Assembly (NCBI GenBank): GCA_033002965.1
Contig: JAURVB010001852.1
Span: 41,473-105,472 of the forward strand
Length of the DNA stretch: 64,000 nucleotides
From: Piper betle
Taxonomy: Eukaryota > Streptophyta > Magnoliopsida > Piperales > Piperaceae
Direction: 5' to 3'
Made by a program: the position numbers and the translations under genes. Under the pieces are notes generated by a model. It was not told the DNA's origin. It did no database searches and saw only the letters and a program-made list of their open reading frames with translations. This document shows, one piece after another, positions 53,477 to 64,000 of this stretch (the first letter of the stretch is position 1; each line of letters begins with the position of its first letter).

Positions 53477-56315
53477 TGTAAAGACCGTGGAAAAAAAAAA
53501 TTTTAATATATTCGACTCGGGCAGAGAGGGATCGAACATTAGAGAATTAATATTAATTATATTATATTCTCTACCCAGTTAAGTCTACCCGGTTAAATAT
53601 TTTATTCTTTACCCGGTTACCCAGTTAAAGGAATTAAATACGGGTGTTAGTGTGTTTCCACAAACCCTAGCCGTCATTTTATTTGTAAAGGATGTCCTCC
53701 ACCCTAGCCTTCATTCGCATTCTCTTCTCCTCTTCGTTGCCGGCGTGTCTTCTCCCTTGCTTAGGTATTCCTAACTCCCTCTTCTTAATGTTCTTGCATG
53801 CATATTTTAATTTGATAATAAGTTTTATAATAGTGAGGATTAAAAGTTTAAAATCAATAAGAAAACAAATATAATTTTACACTTGAGAAATTGCCGACGA
53901 GTTTCCCCTGTTCGGCGAGATGGGCAAGCACGGGCAAGCTTGGTCGGGAATCAGCGGCGACGACCATTCCGACGTCGGAAGATGATCCAACTCTCTTCGT
54001 TGATCAGTATAGGGTTGATCTCACGGCTGTGGATGCCGGCCTAGGGTGGTGAATAGACAAAAACAGTAACGGCGGCAAAAACAGGGGCGACGGCAATGGG
54101 GGAAGAAATCTGGCTGCCCTAGGTGGCGACGGGTTCCAATAGGGCCGGGGAAGGTAGATAGGTGGTCGAGGGTGACGAGGCGACCACCCAATTGAGGCGG
54201 CGATGCTCGCCAGCGGTGGAATCGCCGCCGCAAGCGCGCCGCTAGGAGAGTGATGCGGGCGTCGCCACTGCTTGAAAACGGCCGGAGTTGGCCGGGGTGA
54301 CACCGCCAGGGCATGGCAGGGCTGGTAGACGATGATTGACGGCGGCCGAAGGTGGTCGGCGGCGGCGGTGGCTGGAGCGCGCCTGGAGTCGGGAACAGAG
54401 CTCGCCGGGGAAGAAGAAGAAGAAGGGCGGTGGCAATTCTGTAAATACTGGTTGACTCGATACCGACTCGAGTTAAAAATAATACAAACACGTAATAAAT
54501 CTTTAAAAATAATTATTTTAACAGGTTATAGGGTAAAGTTACTAAACTAATTAGTTATTGGACGAAGTCGACATGGACATAAGTAATAAAAAAACGGTAA
54601 TGAGAAACTGTCGATAATTAATCTACGTAATAAAAGCGATTAAATTAAATCGGACGGTTATAAGTGATTAATAAATAAAGATGTTACCTTTACCATATTA
54701 AATTTAATATTAGGTGAATAAAGTGATTATTTTAATAACAAGTCAGTAATGTAGAAAATGGGTTATTAAATTATAGTCGGGGAGCATCACTCGCGTCGAA
54801 CCTAAATAGCATAATGGAAATAAATAAAGTTCGAAACTTTATAAAGTCAAATAATTTAAAATAATTGTATTAATAATATTTATAAATTAAAATAATACAA
54901 ATTATTTTAAATAATTTAATTGAACAACTTAATTAATTAAATTGCTGTAAGTAATACTAGCGATTAAAAAAGATTATAACCGAAGGAAAATATACTAATA
55001 ATAGTAATTAAATATTTGGGTATAAGTTGAAAATTATTTTATTATTTGTTAGGTGTTAATTATGATCTAGATTATTAATGTAAAGTAGGATTTAGATGAT
55101 TATGTCACATGAATAGTTTAATATTTATTATTGTTGAAATTTAATAGTAATATATATTAGTCATTTAGTTGCATGCATTTCTACTCGAATAAAATTATAC
55201 TTAAGTATAATTTTATGTCCTCGTTCAGATTAAGATCATTGGTCGCAGTTGCAAGTTCGAAATATCCAGGTCCGTATAATTATTTAAAATGTTATATTTT
55301 CCCTTGTGGATAACCTGGTCAGCCAGAGCCCAGATTCGACCACCATGCACTGAGTGCAACCGGGGTCAAGGAATTGACTCAGTCTGACATGGGCTATACC
55401 CTTCATAATCAAATAATGGACATGATGGACTGGCCCATCAGCCAATAAATTGGACATGGCGGATTGGACTCGCCAGCCAATTACGGACATGGTGGATTGG
55501 ACCCACTAGCCGATAACGGACATGGCGGATTGGACTCGCCAGCTGGTAATGGACATGATGGACTGACCCATCAGCCAATAAATTGGACATGGCGGATTGG
55601 ACTCGCCAGCTAATTGTGGACATGGTGGACTGACCTATCAGCCAATAGATGGACATGATGGACTGACCCATCAGCCAACTAATGGACATGGTGGATTGGA
55701 CTCACCAGCCGATAATCGGACATGGCGGATTGGACTCGCTAGCCGGTAATGTACATGATGGACTGACCCATCACCCAATAGGTGGACATGGTGGACTGAC
55801 CCATCAGCCAACTAATGGACATGGTGGACTGAACCATCAGCTAATAAATGGTCATGTTGGAATGGTCACAAGTGCCAATATTATAGATAATGATAGGGAG
55901 TTTATGGACTTGTTTTATTCAATTATATGGCTTAGTGGTTAATCACTAACGCGGAATTGCCTCCGCAGGTTAGCAGCTGGACCTAAAGACTAAGAGACGA
56001 CAGGGTGGTTTTTCTACCAACGCAGGTGGTGAACGGTTAATAAGCAGACTTCTCTTCTTACTTTTCTTGTGTTATAAATGTGGCTATGGGAAACGGTCCA
56101 AGACTGTGGGATAATTACTTTATGCATTGTCATTTGAAAATAAGTTCTTTTGAGTTAGAAATGCTAGACTTATTTACTTCATATTATTCATGTAACCTTT
56201 TAAGTAACAGCTGGTCCGGTTAGGATTGGTTGTTATAGGGTTGGGTTTTGTTAAATTTTGAGTAACACCCTGCCAGCAAGGCCCACAATATCGTGAAAAA
56301 TGGCGTGTTGTTACA
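53477..56315 (+). mobile_element. Solo LTR G2 (E family) inside G1
   Basis: 2839 bp, from TGTAAAGACC to GTTGTTACA, perfect duplication ttagt at 53472-53476 and 56316-56320. No internal region. Hairpin 55189-55216. The target lies in one arm of the TTAGTG...CACTAA hairpin of G1. Confidence 0.92.
55415..55875 (+). repeat. 33-bp minisatellite in LTR G2
   Basis: About 14 units of a 32-34 bp repeat (ggacatggcggattggactc-type, ending in a ccagccaataa-like tail). Because 33 is a multiple of three, the array stays open in some frames and mimics an 11-residue protein repeat. I see no reason to call it coding. Confidence 0.92.
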
Positions 56316-56661
56316 TTAGTGGTTTTATCACTAACGCGGAATTGCCTCTGCAGGTGAGCAGCTTTGGACTGAAAAATAGAAGTGTGGTTGGTGGTTCTTT
56401 TACCAACCTAGGTATGGTGAATTGATAATAAAGTTGGACTTCCTTATTATTCTCTTATGTAATAAATGTGGCTATGGGAAACGGTCCGAGACTGTGGGAT
56501 GGTTATTTTATCTATTGTCATATGCATCAGAACATGTTTTATTTCTACAATTTATAAATTTCAGATTATTTGTTGTTTTTCATTTCATGTTCTGGAATAT
56601 TATCGTTACATCAATTATATTTTTAGGTAACACCCGGTCCAGTTCAGGCAGGATCGTTACA

Positions 56662-57600
56662 AATGTAGTGTTGTCCTCCAAAGAAAACTACCTCCTAAGA
56701 TGAAAGACCCAGGCAAATTTGTGATTCAATGTTCAATTGAGGAAATGTTCATTGTAATGCTTTATGTGACTTAGGTCTAGCATAAATCTTATGCCTTTTT
56801 CTGTTTTCAAAAGGGTAGGGGTCCAGGACATTGCTCCTACCAACATCACACTCTAGTTGGCTGACCAGTCATTGGTATATCCTAAAGGAGTCATTGAAGA
56901 TATTCTAATAAAGGTTGACAAGTTTACCTTTCCTGCAGATTTTGTAGTGCTAAAAATGGAAGGAAGGAATGACAATATACCACTCATTGTTAGGCGAGGT
57001 TTCTTGGCAACTGGAGAACACTGATTGACGTAGCCACTGGAAAACTTACACTTAGGGTAAACAATGAATATGTCACATATGACATATTTAAATCCATGAC
57101 TTGCTTGGGTGCAACATATAATTATTCTAGAATTGAACTATTTGATAAAATAATGTACAAAGGGGATCAGTTGAGCGATTCATTACATAAGGCCATAAAT
57201 TCTCTTTGTGAAGAAGATACAGATGTGGAAGAGATGGTTAAAGTATTAGATTTACAACCAATCTTGCCTAGGAGATTTAGAGTTGTAAAAACCTCAAATC
57301 TACCAGTCCATAGATTGCTGACATCAATTGAAGTACCACCTATTTTGGAGCTAAAGCAACTTCCAAAACATCTCAAGTATACTTTCTAAGGGCCTAATGA
57401 CACTCTTCCCATTATTATTTCTTTAGAGCTAACTATGTTACGGGAATAAAAGCTGATTAGAATACTAAAGGATCACAAGTCAGTTATTGCTTGGACTATA
57501 GCAGACATAAAAGGCATGATCCATCCTTTTGTATGCATAGGATCAACTTAGTGGATGGATGTAGTCCAAATTTAGAGAACCAATGATGACTTAACCCCAA
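56662..57600 (+). pseudogene. Athila protease and RT start, remnant F part 2
   Basis: Resumes at CSVVLQRKLPPKMKDPGKFV. It then has a broken active-site region, LIDVATGKLTLRVNNEYVTY, DKIMYKG, HKAINSLCEEDTDVEEMVKV and VPPILELKQLPKHLKYTF (57096-57389). The start of reverse transcriptase follows (SLELTMLRE, HKSVIAWTIADIKGMIHPF). This copy shows the uninterrupted DKIMYKG-to-INSLCEE region that is split by the tRNA-LTR unit in element C. Stops and frameshifts throughout. Confidence 0.82.
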
Positions 57601-58240
57601 CATGAAAGAAGTGGTCAACAAGGAGATTATCAAGATAGTCAGGCTATAGGCGTTAAATCAAGCGCTTCTTGGGAGGCAACCCAAGTGATTTCTTTTAAAA
57701 GTTTATTTTTATTTGTAGATTTTTTTAGCATTTCTTTTTATTTTATAGCATGGGTCAAGTCCAAATTCATCATTTACGATAATCATCCACCGACTTATTG
57801 GTTAAGGGAGTCCTCTTGCACTTCTCTTTATTTTTCTAACATGGAGGGCAATGTTTATTTTAAGTGTGAGGGGATGCCTTAATTTTGTGCATATTGTTCA
57901 TGCTCGACTCATGTTTAGATTTAGATATGCATATTATATATAGTATAGTTTAGTGTAAAAATTTTATTATGCAACAATATTTAGTCTCTTAGTTCAATGA
58001 TAGCTACATGTGAATTAGTCTTACCTTTCTTGCGAAAACTTGATTAATTTATATGAGGGATGAAATAAGTAAATGATTACATTCGAGAGCTTCTCTACCT
58101 TATATTATTTTCACATTCCTTTGGTTTAGATGAATTCAATGAATGTTATGCAATACGAAAAATCCTTTAATCAAAGGAATTTGCATGACGGCTTTGGTTG
58201 TTTTAGGTTTGTCCTAGCAATTTAGATTCATCTTCAATTA
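57601..58240 (+). other. Distal pol tail and 3' region of remnant F
   Basis: Contains the KRFLGRQPK motif (57655-57685), then the non-coding tail with a TTTTAAGTGTGAGGGGATG PPT-like motif (about 57860). It is homologous to 11160-10600 of element C (opposite strand). As in C, most of pol is missing between the RT start and this tail. Confidence 0.68.
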
Positions 58241-58259
58241 AAGTGTTTTGGCAAAAACT

Positions 58260-59208
58260 TGTTTGATTAATTCAATAACATGTAAGTATACATAGTCAAA
58301 ACAAGTAATATAATGATGAACTTAAATATCGTCCCATAAAGAGATGAATTTCATTAAATTAATTTTAAAAAATAAAATTAAGAACAAAACAAAAACATTC
58401 GACTTAACTAAATCTAAGTAATAACTTTAAATTAAAGAAAAATTTATAATGATAAATCTTGTTCTAGAGTCGAATTTCCCTTGACATGAATTTGATATTC
58501 ATTACATCTTACTCTTATCTTTTATTCTCTTGAATTGCTGATTTAGGAGAATTATATGACATGATGGCTCGCCACTCCTTCATGCATCTATTATTTCGCC
58601 TCAATTTCTACCTCTCGATGATAATTTATAAATCAACAAAATAATGCACTAAGATTTGCCTTACAATTGCATACAGTGTTTTCTATCTCCTGACCACAAC
58701 AACAAACAAGTTAAAAGACTTGTCGTATGATGAATTATCAATGACTAATTTAACTGATTTCTACCGAAATCTAATTAAACCTCATGATCTAAGTAATAGG
58801 TAATCAATCTACTATTAGCATTAAGAACATGATAATTTAAACAATCTGATTGAATAAAAGAGTAAGAGGTTGAAATGAATTTACTTAAAACATGTTAAGT
58901 TCCATTCTTCTCTAGAACGAACTAAAGGATTACCCCATAATAAAAATAGAAAACATTATAAAGAAGAAACTACTTTTCATTATGAACGGAAAAGAATTTC
59001 AAAAACTAGAACTACTTCTAAGACAAGATTTGAGATATCTCAAACAACAAATGACCACCCTTTTATATAGAAGAAGAGATGGCCATTAGGTACATGAATT
59101 CAAGAAAGGTGTTCACAAATCACGTAATCTAATTAATTTTAGTGTCCAATCAAGTTTGCAACTCGTCGACTTGCTCAACCAAGACACATTGTATACTTTA
59201 AACACTTA
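58260..59208 (-). repeat. LTR of the C family in inverted orientation to remnant F
   Basis: Reads TGTTTGATTAATTCAATAACATG onward, homologous to the plus-strand reading of C's LTRs. It is preceded by the PBS-proximal bases ttggcaaaaact. For plus-oriented F the 3' LTR should have the opposite orientation and no PBS next to it. Diverged and somewhat shortened (949 bp). Confidence 0.78.
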
Positions 59209-60001
59209 AAAAAGTTATATGGAGATATGGAGAGGGCTTACGATATGTGCTTTTCTCGAGAGTAGGACCAGTTATTTCTGAGAGTGGCACATCACGAGTT
59301 CAGTTCGAGATGCTATCTGTTCCAAGTTGATGGCTCCTCCGTAGATGCCCTTTAAGTGTTCCCATTGAGTTATATATTGTTCTTCCTCGTGGAAATATGA
59401 TTCCACTTGTCAATTTGTACTAGTTACTTTTTGAGTCAATGATACTCATTGCTGATGGTTTTCCTATTATATGTAAGTCTTGTGTTCCTATGCGTTGGGT
59501 TGGCATTGGTGGAAGGACCAATAGTTACTACACATACTTGTGCTCAGTGTGCCCTTGTTTTCTTTCATTCTTTTGTCTGAGTTTGATGCATGTCCATGTA
59601 TTTAGTGGATGTATTATGCTTTATGCTTTAACCAACTTATGTATCACCTGATCAGACATGATACTATGTCTCAATGAGACACACAGATTTCAGCTTGAGC
59701 AATTGTTTTAATATACTTACTCGTTTATTTTATTTACTTATATTTTTTTTCTTGTGTGGTTGTTTGCATGCCACGGCATTGTACGTAGTGCTTTATTAGG
59801 TTGTTGCACACTTCTATTCACCCTTTCTTGTTGATTTTGGTTGCACATGTAGTGGTGTCTTCCTTTATAAAGACACCAAGAGGATGCATCGGTCTGTTTC
59901 TTGTTCAAGTCTTACAAATTAATCAATTTAGACGTGACTCAACTCTGGTCATAACAGATCTCATCCGATTCTTAGAAGAAATGACTTTAGGGTGTTACAG
60001 T

Positions 60002-60014
60002 TGGTATCAGAGTC
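60002..60014 (+). other. Primer binding site, initiator Met tRNA (element N)
   Basis: TGGTATCAGAGTC, two bases after the LTR end TTACA. It differs from the initiator-Met PBS only near its end. Confidence 0.82.
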
Positions 60015-61496
60015 ATGTCTTGGTCGATTGAGATTGAAGACTATTGTTTTGAGACAAGTGTAGGGAGCTCTCTCTTATCAAGCAGACATGTCATTTCCGT
60101 TTGCATTTTCTCAAGCTTCCTAATTTTTGCTCAGTCAAACTTGATCACTACATGTTTCAGTGTTTGCAGTTATAAAGGAATTATAGAATAGATTTGAGAT
60201 CAAGATTTTAGTAGATTTTATTAGGGATCTCACAAGCATGTCATGATAGAGTTAGTGGCCTACTTTTCCCTTCCGTTGTACAGTACATGTCTATCTTTTG
60301 CATGTCACACTATAGTCTTCCTTCATTAGGAATGGTGTACATTGCGAGAGTTAGAGATGGCACCTATAGAGATCTTGGAGTGTGGAGACAATGGCAATCT
60401 TATCTGGCATATGAGTTAGACCACCGAGTGCCTTGAAGAACTTTGTTCCTCAGATAGATCCTTGTAGATGGAGGTTATGGCTATGCCATCGAAGCCCCTA
60501 GAGCATTTGGCACAGAAATGAGAGTCTGGATATGTGACTTGGATTGACCACTTCCAAGAGATCTGTGAGCATGAGTGGTGAAGAGGGCCTGCTTCCCCAT
60601 TGGCACTCCTCTGTCTCCCCTTCTTTCACTAGTTTATGTTCATTCTAATAGCACTTTTGGCTAGCTAGATGATTCCTACATAGTTATCAGTCTTTTATTG
60701 AGCAGTGAGTTCCGTTGTATGTTCCAGAGTCTGAGCTCACCATAAATGTGCCATCAAACTTGGACCTTGGACCTTAGGTCCATTAGGACTTTCCTCAGCT
60801 TTATCACTCTACTCTATCACGGATTTGATTTCTAGAACGTAGGTCATGTTAAGTGGTTGTTTTATCGAACCCCATTTAACACGGGCCATCTAGATGCATT
60901 TTACTTCCATGATTAATAACCCTCGAGGATGAGATCCTTCGTATTATTTTCAAACTTATCTCCACATCACATTACCTTCATGCCTAGAATTGGTAGACTT
61001 GACCTAGTCAATACCATGAGTGAGAGCATATGCAGGTCGCAACACTCTAGATTAGTAAGAGACTTGTTCCATTCCCAAGGGATCTTAATATTTCTACGTC
61101 TTGAGCTTCCTCACACCCAGAAATGCATCAAGTAGATGGGTATTGTTGTGTATGGTGTTGTCTAGGCTTGTAGTATCAATGGGTACTAAAGGCGGACTGC
61201 CTAAGAGTATGCAGCCTTTGTGCTTTCAGTTATGGAAAGGGCTTAGGATATGTACTTTTCCTGAGAGTGCGACCATTTATTGCCAAGAGAAGCATTTTTC
61301 GAGTGTAGCACAACACCAGTTCAGCGCTCAGAATACTATCTAGTCTGCAGCTTGATGACTCCTCTTTAGATGCCCTTTGAGTGTTCCCATGGAGTTATAT
61401 ATTGGTTTTCCTTCCTTGTGGAAGTCGGATTCCCCTTTTAGTTTGTATTAGTTATTTTTTGAGACAGTTACACTCGTTATTGACCACTTTCTCGTA

Positions 61497-61500
<4 letters not shown>

Positions 61501-61554
<54 letters not shown>
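61501..61554. repeat. (TA)n microsatellite in LTR N
   Basis: A pure alternating AT run of about 54 bp. It is absent from the 5' LTR part, which accounts for most of the length difference between the two LTRs. Confidence 0.9.
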
Positions 61555-61555
<1 letters not shown>

Positions 61556-62083
61556 TCTTGTGTTCCTCCTGTGTTGGGTTGGCCTTGGTGGAAGGAAAGA
61601 TAGTTACTACACACATTTGTATTGAGTGCGCCATTGTTTTCTTTGGTCTTGTGTTTGATGTGTGTTCATGTATATTTATTCGATGTATTGTGATGTTTTC
61701 TTTATAACTAGCTTATGTATCAGTAGATCAAATATGGTATTAGGTCTCTTGATGAGACATTCATATTTCAGCTTCAGCAATTATTTTGATATACATACTC
61801 CCTTGTTTTATTTATCTATATCTTTATCCTTGGTATATGTTAAATGATATCACGTAATGTCATTGCACGTAGCTCCTTATTAGGTAGTTGCACACATCAT
61901 TAAACTTATCTTGTTGAGTATTGGCCATGCATTTAGTGGTGTCTCCGTTTCTCAAGATGCCAAGAGGGTTGCTTTGGTCAATTTCTCGTTTGCATCTTTC
62001 AGATTAATTGATTTCAACATGACTCGAATTAATCATAACAGTTCTAATCTGGTTCTTAGGTGATCCAAATTTTGGGTGTTACG

Positions 62084-62450
62084 GAAACAATCATTCGTGG
62101 CCCATAAAATAAAAAGAGCAAAGTATTGTCTCTCAATCATGTATCAATCCCTTCTTGTGACACTCTTATCCTCATTATTTATGGCTTGATCTGGACATCA
62201 CTCGTGTTTTTGTAAATGACAAACATGATCAAACACAGTCACCTTTCTTTCTCTTTGTAATATTGGCACCAAATCTCAATAGAATGAAATGGGTCTTCAA
62301 GAATCATGCCAAGTCAATCTTAAAAGTGTTACATTGGAATGATCATGTAATGTTTGGAAGAGTATCAACATAATGAAGTTTTCTATGGCTTTTAGCTTGG
62401 GCTATAAATTTTCTGTAGGGAGTTCTTCTTCATTGTCTGATGCTTGCTTG
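62084..62450. other. Unassigned region
   Basis: Between N and the TRIM. No motif recognised. Confidence 0.3.
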
Positions 62451-63070
62451 TGCTGGGTTTATCCCACATCGGTCGTAGATGATGTTGATAACTTGTATAG
62501 ATGCTAATCGGAAAGCCTTATTCCTTTAAGTTAATTTTTGGATTAAAAGAGGCCTTTGACACCTATTGCAAGTCCCTTTTAGGGGCCCAAAGGGCCCAAC
62601 AAGGGCATCAGAGCTTGGTTTGAGGCCCAAAGGGCCCAAGAAGTGGTATTAGAGCTAAGTTGGATTTGGTATTTGCCTACGCCGATTGTCGGAGTTTCCT
62701 TCATGGGGTCCACCTTATAATTTAAGGAGAGTTTGCCAAGTGAGCTCCGTTGGATTTGGTATTTGCCTACGCCAATTATCGAGTTTCCTTCATAGGTTCT
62801 ACCTGATGATTTAAAGGGAGTTTGTCAGGTAATAATATATGATGATATATGAGTTTTGTCTGATGAAGCGGAGATTGCCAGATACGATGATAATTTCGGG
62901 GTCTCCCAATGTGTGAAGGAGAGTTGGTGGGTTTATCTCACATTGGTTCGTGGATGATATTAGTGACTTATATATAGGCTAATGGGAAAGCATTATTCCT
63001 TTAGCTTTTAGATTAAGAGAGGTTGTGATACTTATTGCAAGTCCCTTTTAAGAGCCCAAAGGGCCCAACA
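62451..63070 (+). mobile_element. TRIM (terminal-repeat retrotransposon in miniature)
   Basis: Short LTRs 62451-62601 (151 bp) and 62935-63070 (136 bp) start TG(C/G)TGGGTTTATC and end GGGCCCAACA. A PBS-like GGGCATCAGAGC (62603-62614) follows the first, and a purine-rich gaaggagagt precedes the second. The internal 330 bp is non-coding and contains a tandem duplication (62659-62740 and 62752-62832). Left and right flanks gcttg/atttg give no convincing TSD. Confidence 0.78.
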
Positions 63071-64000
63071 ATTTGCACTTCACCGAAGGTCAACTCTCCC
63101 CACCAACCTTGACGTCTATGGCTCAAGAAGTTTCACTCATTACCCACAGTTGTACATTCATCTTTTCACCGTGATAAATGATACCATGTTTCTTCCACAA
63201 ATCTCACTTGATTGTTCTTGGGTTGATCCCAAAACTCTTTCTTTCTAATAACTAAGCCGATTTACTGTTTGCTCCTAATTCTAGATATATAGTACGATAA
63301 TTGTCAGACTGTGTTGTGTTGATTTGGAGATGTAAACCCAAGTCTATACTTTCTTGCACTCTGAAATCAATCAGCATGTCATCTTTATACCAAAAAATAC
63401 CAATTGAAAATTACTCATGCCATTGAGCACTCTCACGATATCATGCCATCCTAGATTTATGGTTGACATATTTTGCACCAAACAGATAATTACCAATCAC
63501 AAGTTTCATCTGTAATCTCCACTAAAGTCTACCCACAAGATTTCATTATAGCATAGAAGATAGCCAGCAAGGGTAAAGGGATCCTGTGGAGAAGCGAAGA
63601 CAAAGGGGTGGGTGGAAAGTCTGGTTACCCTAAAAGTCTAATAAGGAGAAATAAAGAGAACAATAAAGATGGGAAGACTTTAAAGCCATTGGATTTTATC
63701 TAATGAGAATAATAGATCTTTAAAATGGGCAAGTTCCTGTTCTATTTAACTGGAAGGACCTTTGCTATATAAAACAGTTAGAGGACACATGACGATACCA
63801 TAGTCTAGGGCAGGAAAAATTTCCCTATGTATGAGAAAGATTCCACCACCCCTGACTTCGCTGGAGGCCAAACAAGGCCATCTCCCACCAAATCCTGCTG
63901 CCGTAGGTCCAGATCTGGCCGGAGGCCGGCCGGACCAGACCGGAGGTGGCCAGATTGCCTCGGCAGGATGGACCTGGCTGCCCCACGCACGTGATGCTGC
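63071..64000. other. Unassigned right edge
   Basis: AT-rich up to about 63760. A TATA-like ctatataaaac follows at about 63764, and after 63850 the sequence becomes GC-rich with repeated gccgg/ccgg motifs, similar in composition to the LTR leader modules seen elsewhere. A 55-codon plus-strand ORF (63827-63994) has no recognisable motif. It could be the U3-R boundary of an LTR running off the window. Confidence 0.3.

Larger units (their letters stand above)
51916..56661 (+). mobile_element. 5'-truncated E-family LTR G1, containing G2
   Basis: Plus-oriented. It starts inside the GC-rich module (compare G2 at about 53995), then AT-rich LTR middle, (AT)n at 52921-52952, the 12-bp hairpin (52984-53011) and a 30-bp tandem array (53121-53392). 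After G2 it resumes at 56316 and ends GGATCGTTACA at 56661, directly against protease of F. Confidence 0.85.
59209..62083 (+). mobile_element. Chromovirus remnant N with two LTRs
   Basis: The 3' part of a 5' LTR (59209-59999) ends GGGTGTTACA and is followed by PBS TGGTATCAGAGTC (60002-60014). After a short internal region a second LTR copy ends GGGTGTTACG at 62083. Segments 59215-59999 and about 61222-62083 are homologous. The start of the 3' LTR is not clear (between 60300 and 60650). No gag or pol motif is visible. The LTR resembles the A/K and B/J families. Confidence 0.72.

Noticed and set aside
54021..54491. 156-codon minus-strand ORF, Pro/Ser/Arg-rich
   Set aside because: Antisense shadow of the GC-rich module of LTR G2. 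The frame is not preserved in E1 or E3.
55682..55942. Open frame with an 11-residue protein repeat
   Set aside because: It is the translation of a 33-bp minisatellite inside solo LTR G2. It stays open because the period is a multiple of three.
63827..63994. First exon of a host gene at the right edge
   Set aside because: A TATA-like box and a 55-codon ORF are present, but there is no motif, and the composition matches LTR leader modules.

Overview
This window looks like repeat-dense, AT-rich heterochromatin of a seed plant. I found no convincing host gene on either strand. Nearly everything I can recognise is LTR-retrotransposon sequence. Most of it is Ty3/gypsy of two kinds: Del/Tekay-like chromoviruses (initiator-Met-tRNA primer sites, LTRs of 2.4-3 kb ending TGTAA...TTACA, chromodomain-like pol C terminus) and Athila/Tat-like elements (Asp-tRNA primer sites, gag with a CCHC knuckle, DLGxS protease). 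A TRIM and one solo LTR of unknown lineage are also present. All coding sequences are broken.

Layout. 1-2675: a decayed 'putative plant transposon protein' remnant and a G-rich insertion. 2676-18751: chromovirus A (TSD ataaa). Its 3' LTR is split by solo LTR B (7797-17998), which is itself split by Athila-like element C (8435-15850). 19150-19905: Athila integrase fragment. 20080-32246: minus-strand chromovirus E2 (TSD tataa). E2 carries the plus-strand element E1 in its integrase, a mini-element H in its 5' LTR, and through E1 a solo LTR of another family (22395-23266). 33293-35685: solo LTR L. 36264-39025: solo LTR E3, directly abutted by solo LTR J (39031-44945), which holds a truncated LTR K. 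46240-51220: decayed Athila M. 51600-59208: Athila remnant F, split by E-family LTRs G1 and G2, and ending in an LTR in the wrong orientation. 59209-62083: chromovirus remnant N. 62451-63070: TRIM. The rest is unassigned.

How the parts relate. The window is a stack of insertions that can be ordered in time: A, then B, then C; E2, then E1 and H, then the solo LTR in E1; F, then G1, then G2; J, then K. Five-base target duplications support most steps. At least six solo LTRs show strong removal by LTR-LTR recombination.

The most unusual structure is inside element C. A complete Asp-tRNA-like sequence including its non-genomic 3' CCA (11389-11462) is joined, through the normal PBS spacer, to 818 bp of the element's own LTR, and the whole unit sits inside the protease gene. 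It reads as a fossil of the covalent primer-tRNA/first-strand cDNA intermediate of reverse transcription. Other notable signals are hypervariable tandem arrays at one fixed site of the E-family LTRs, a conserved perfect 12-bp hairpin and a paired-hairpin block in the same LTRs, an antisense module conserved between them, and a roughly eight-fold LTR-shrunken derivative (H).
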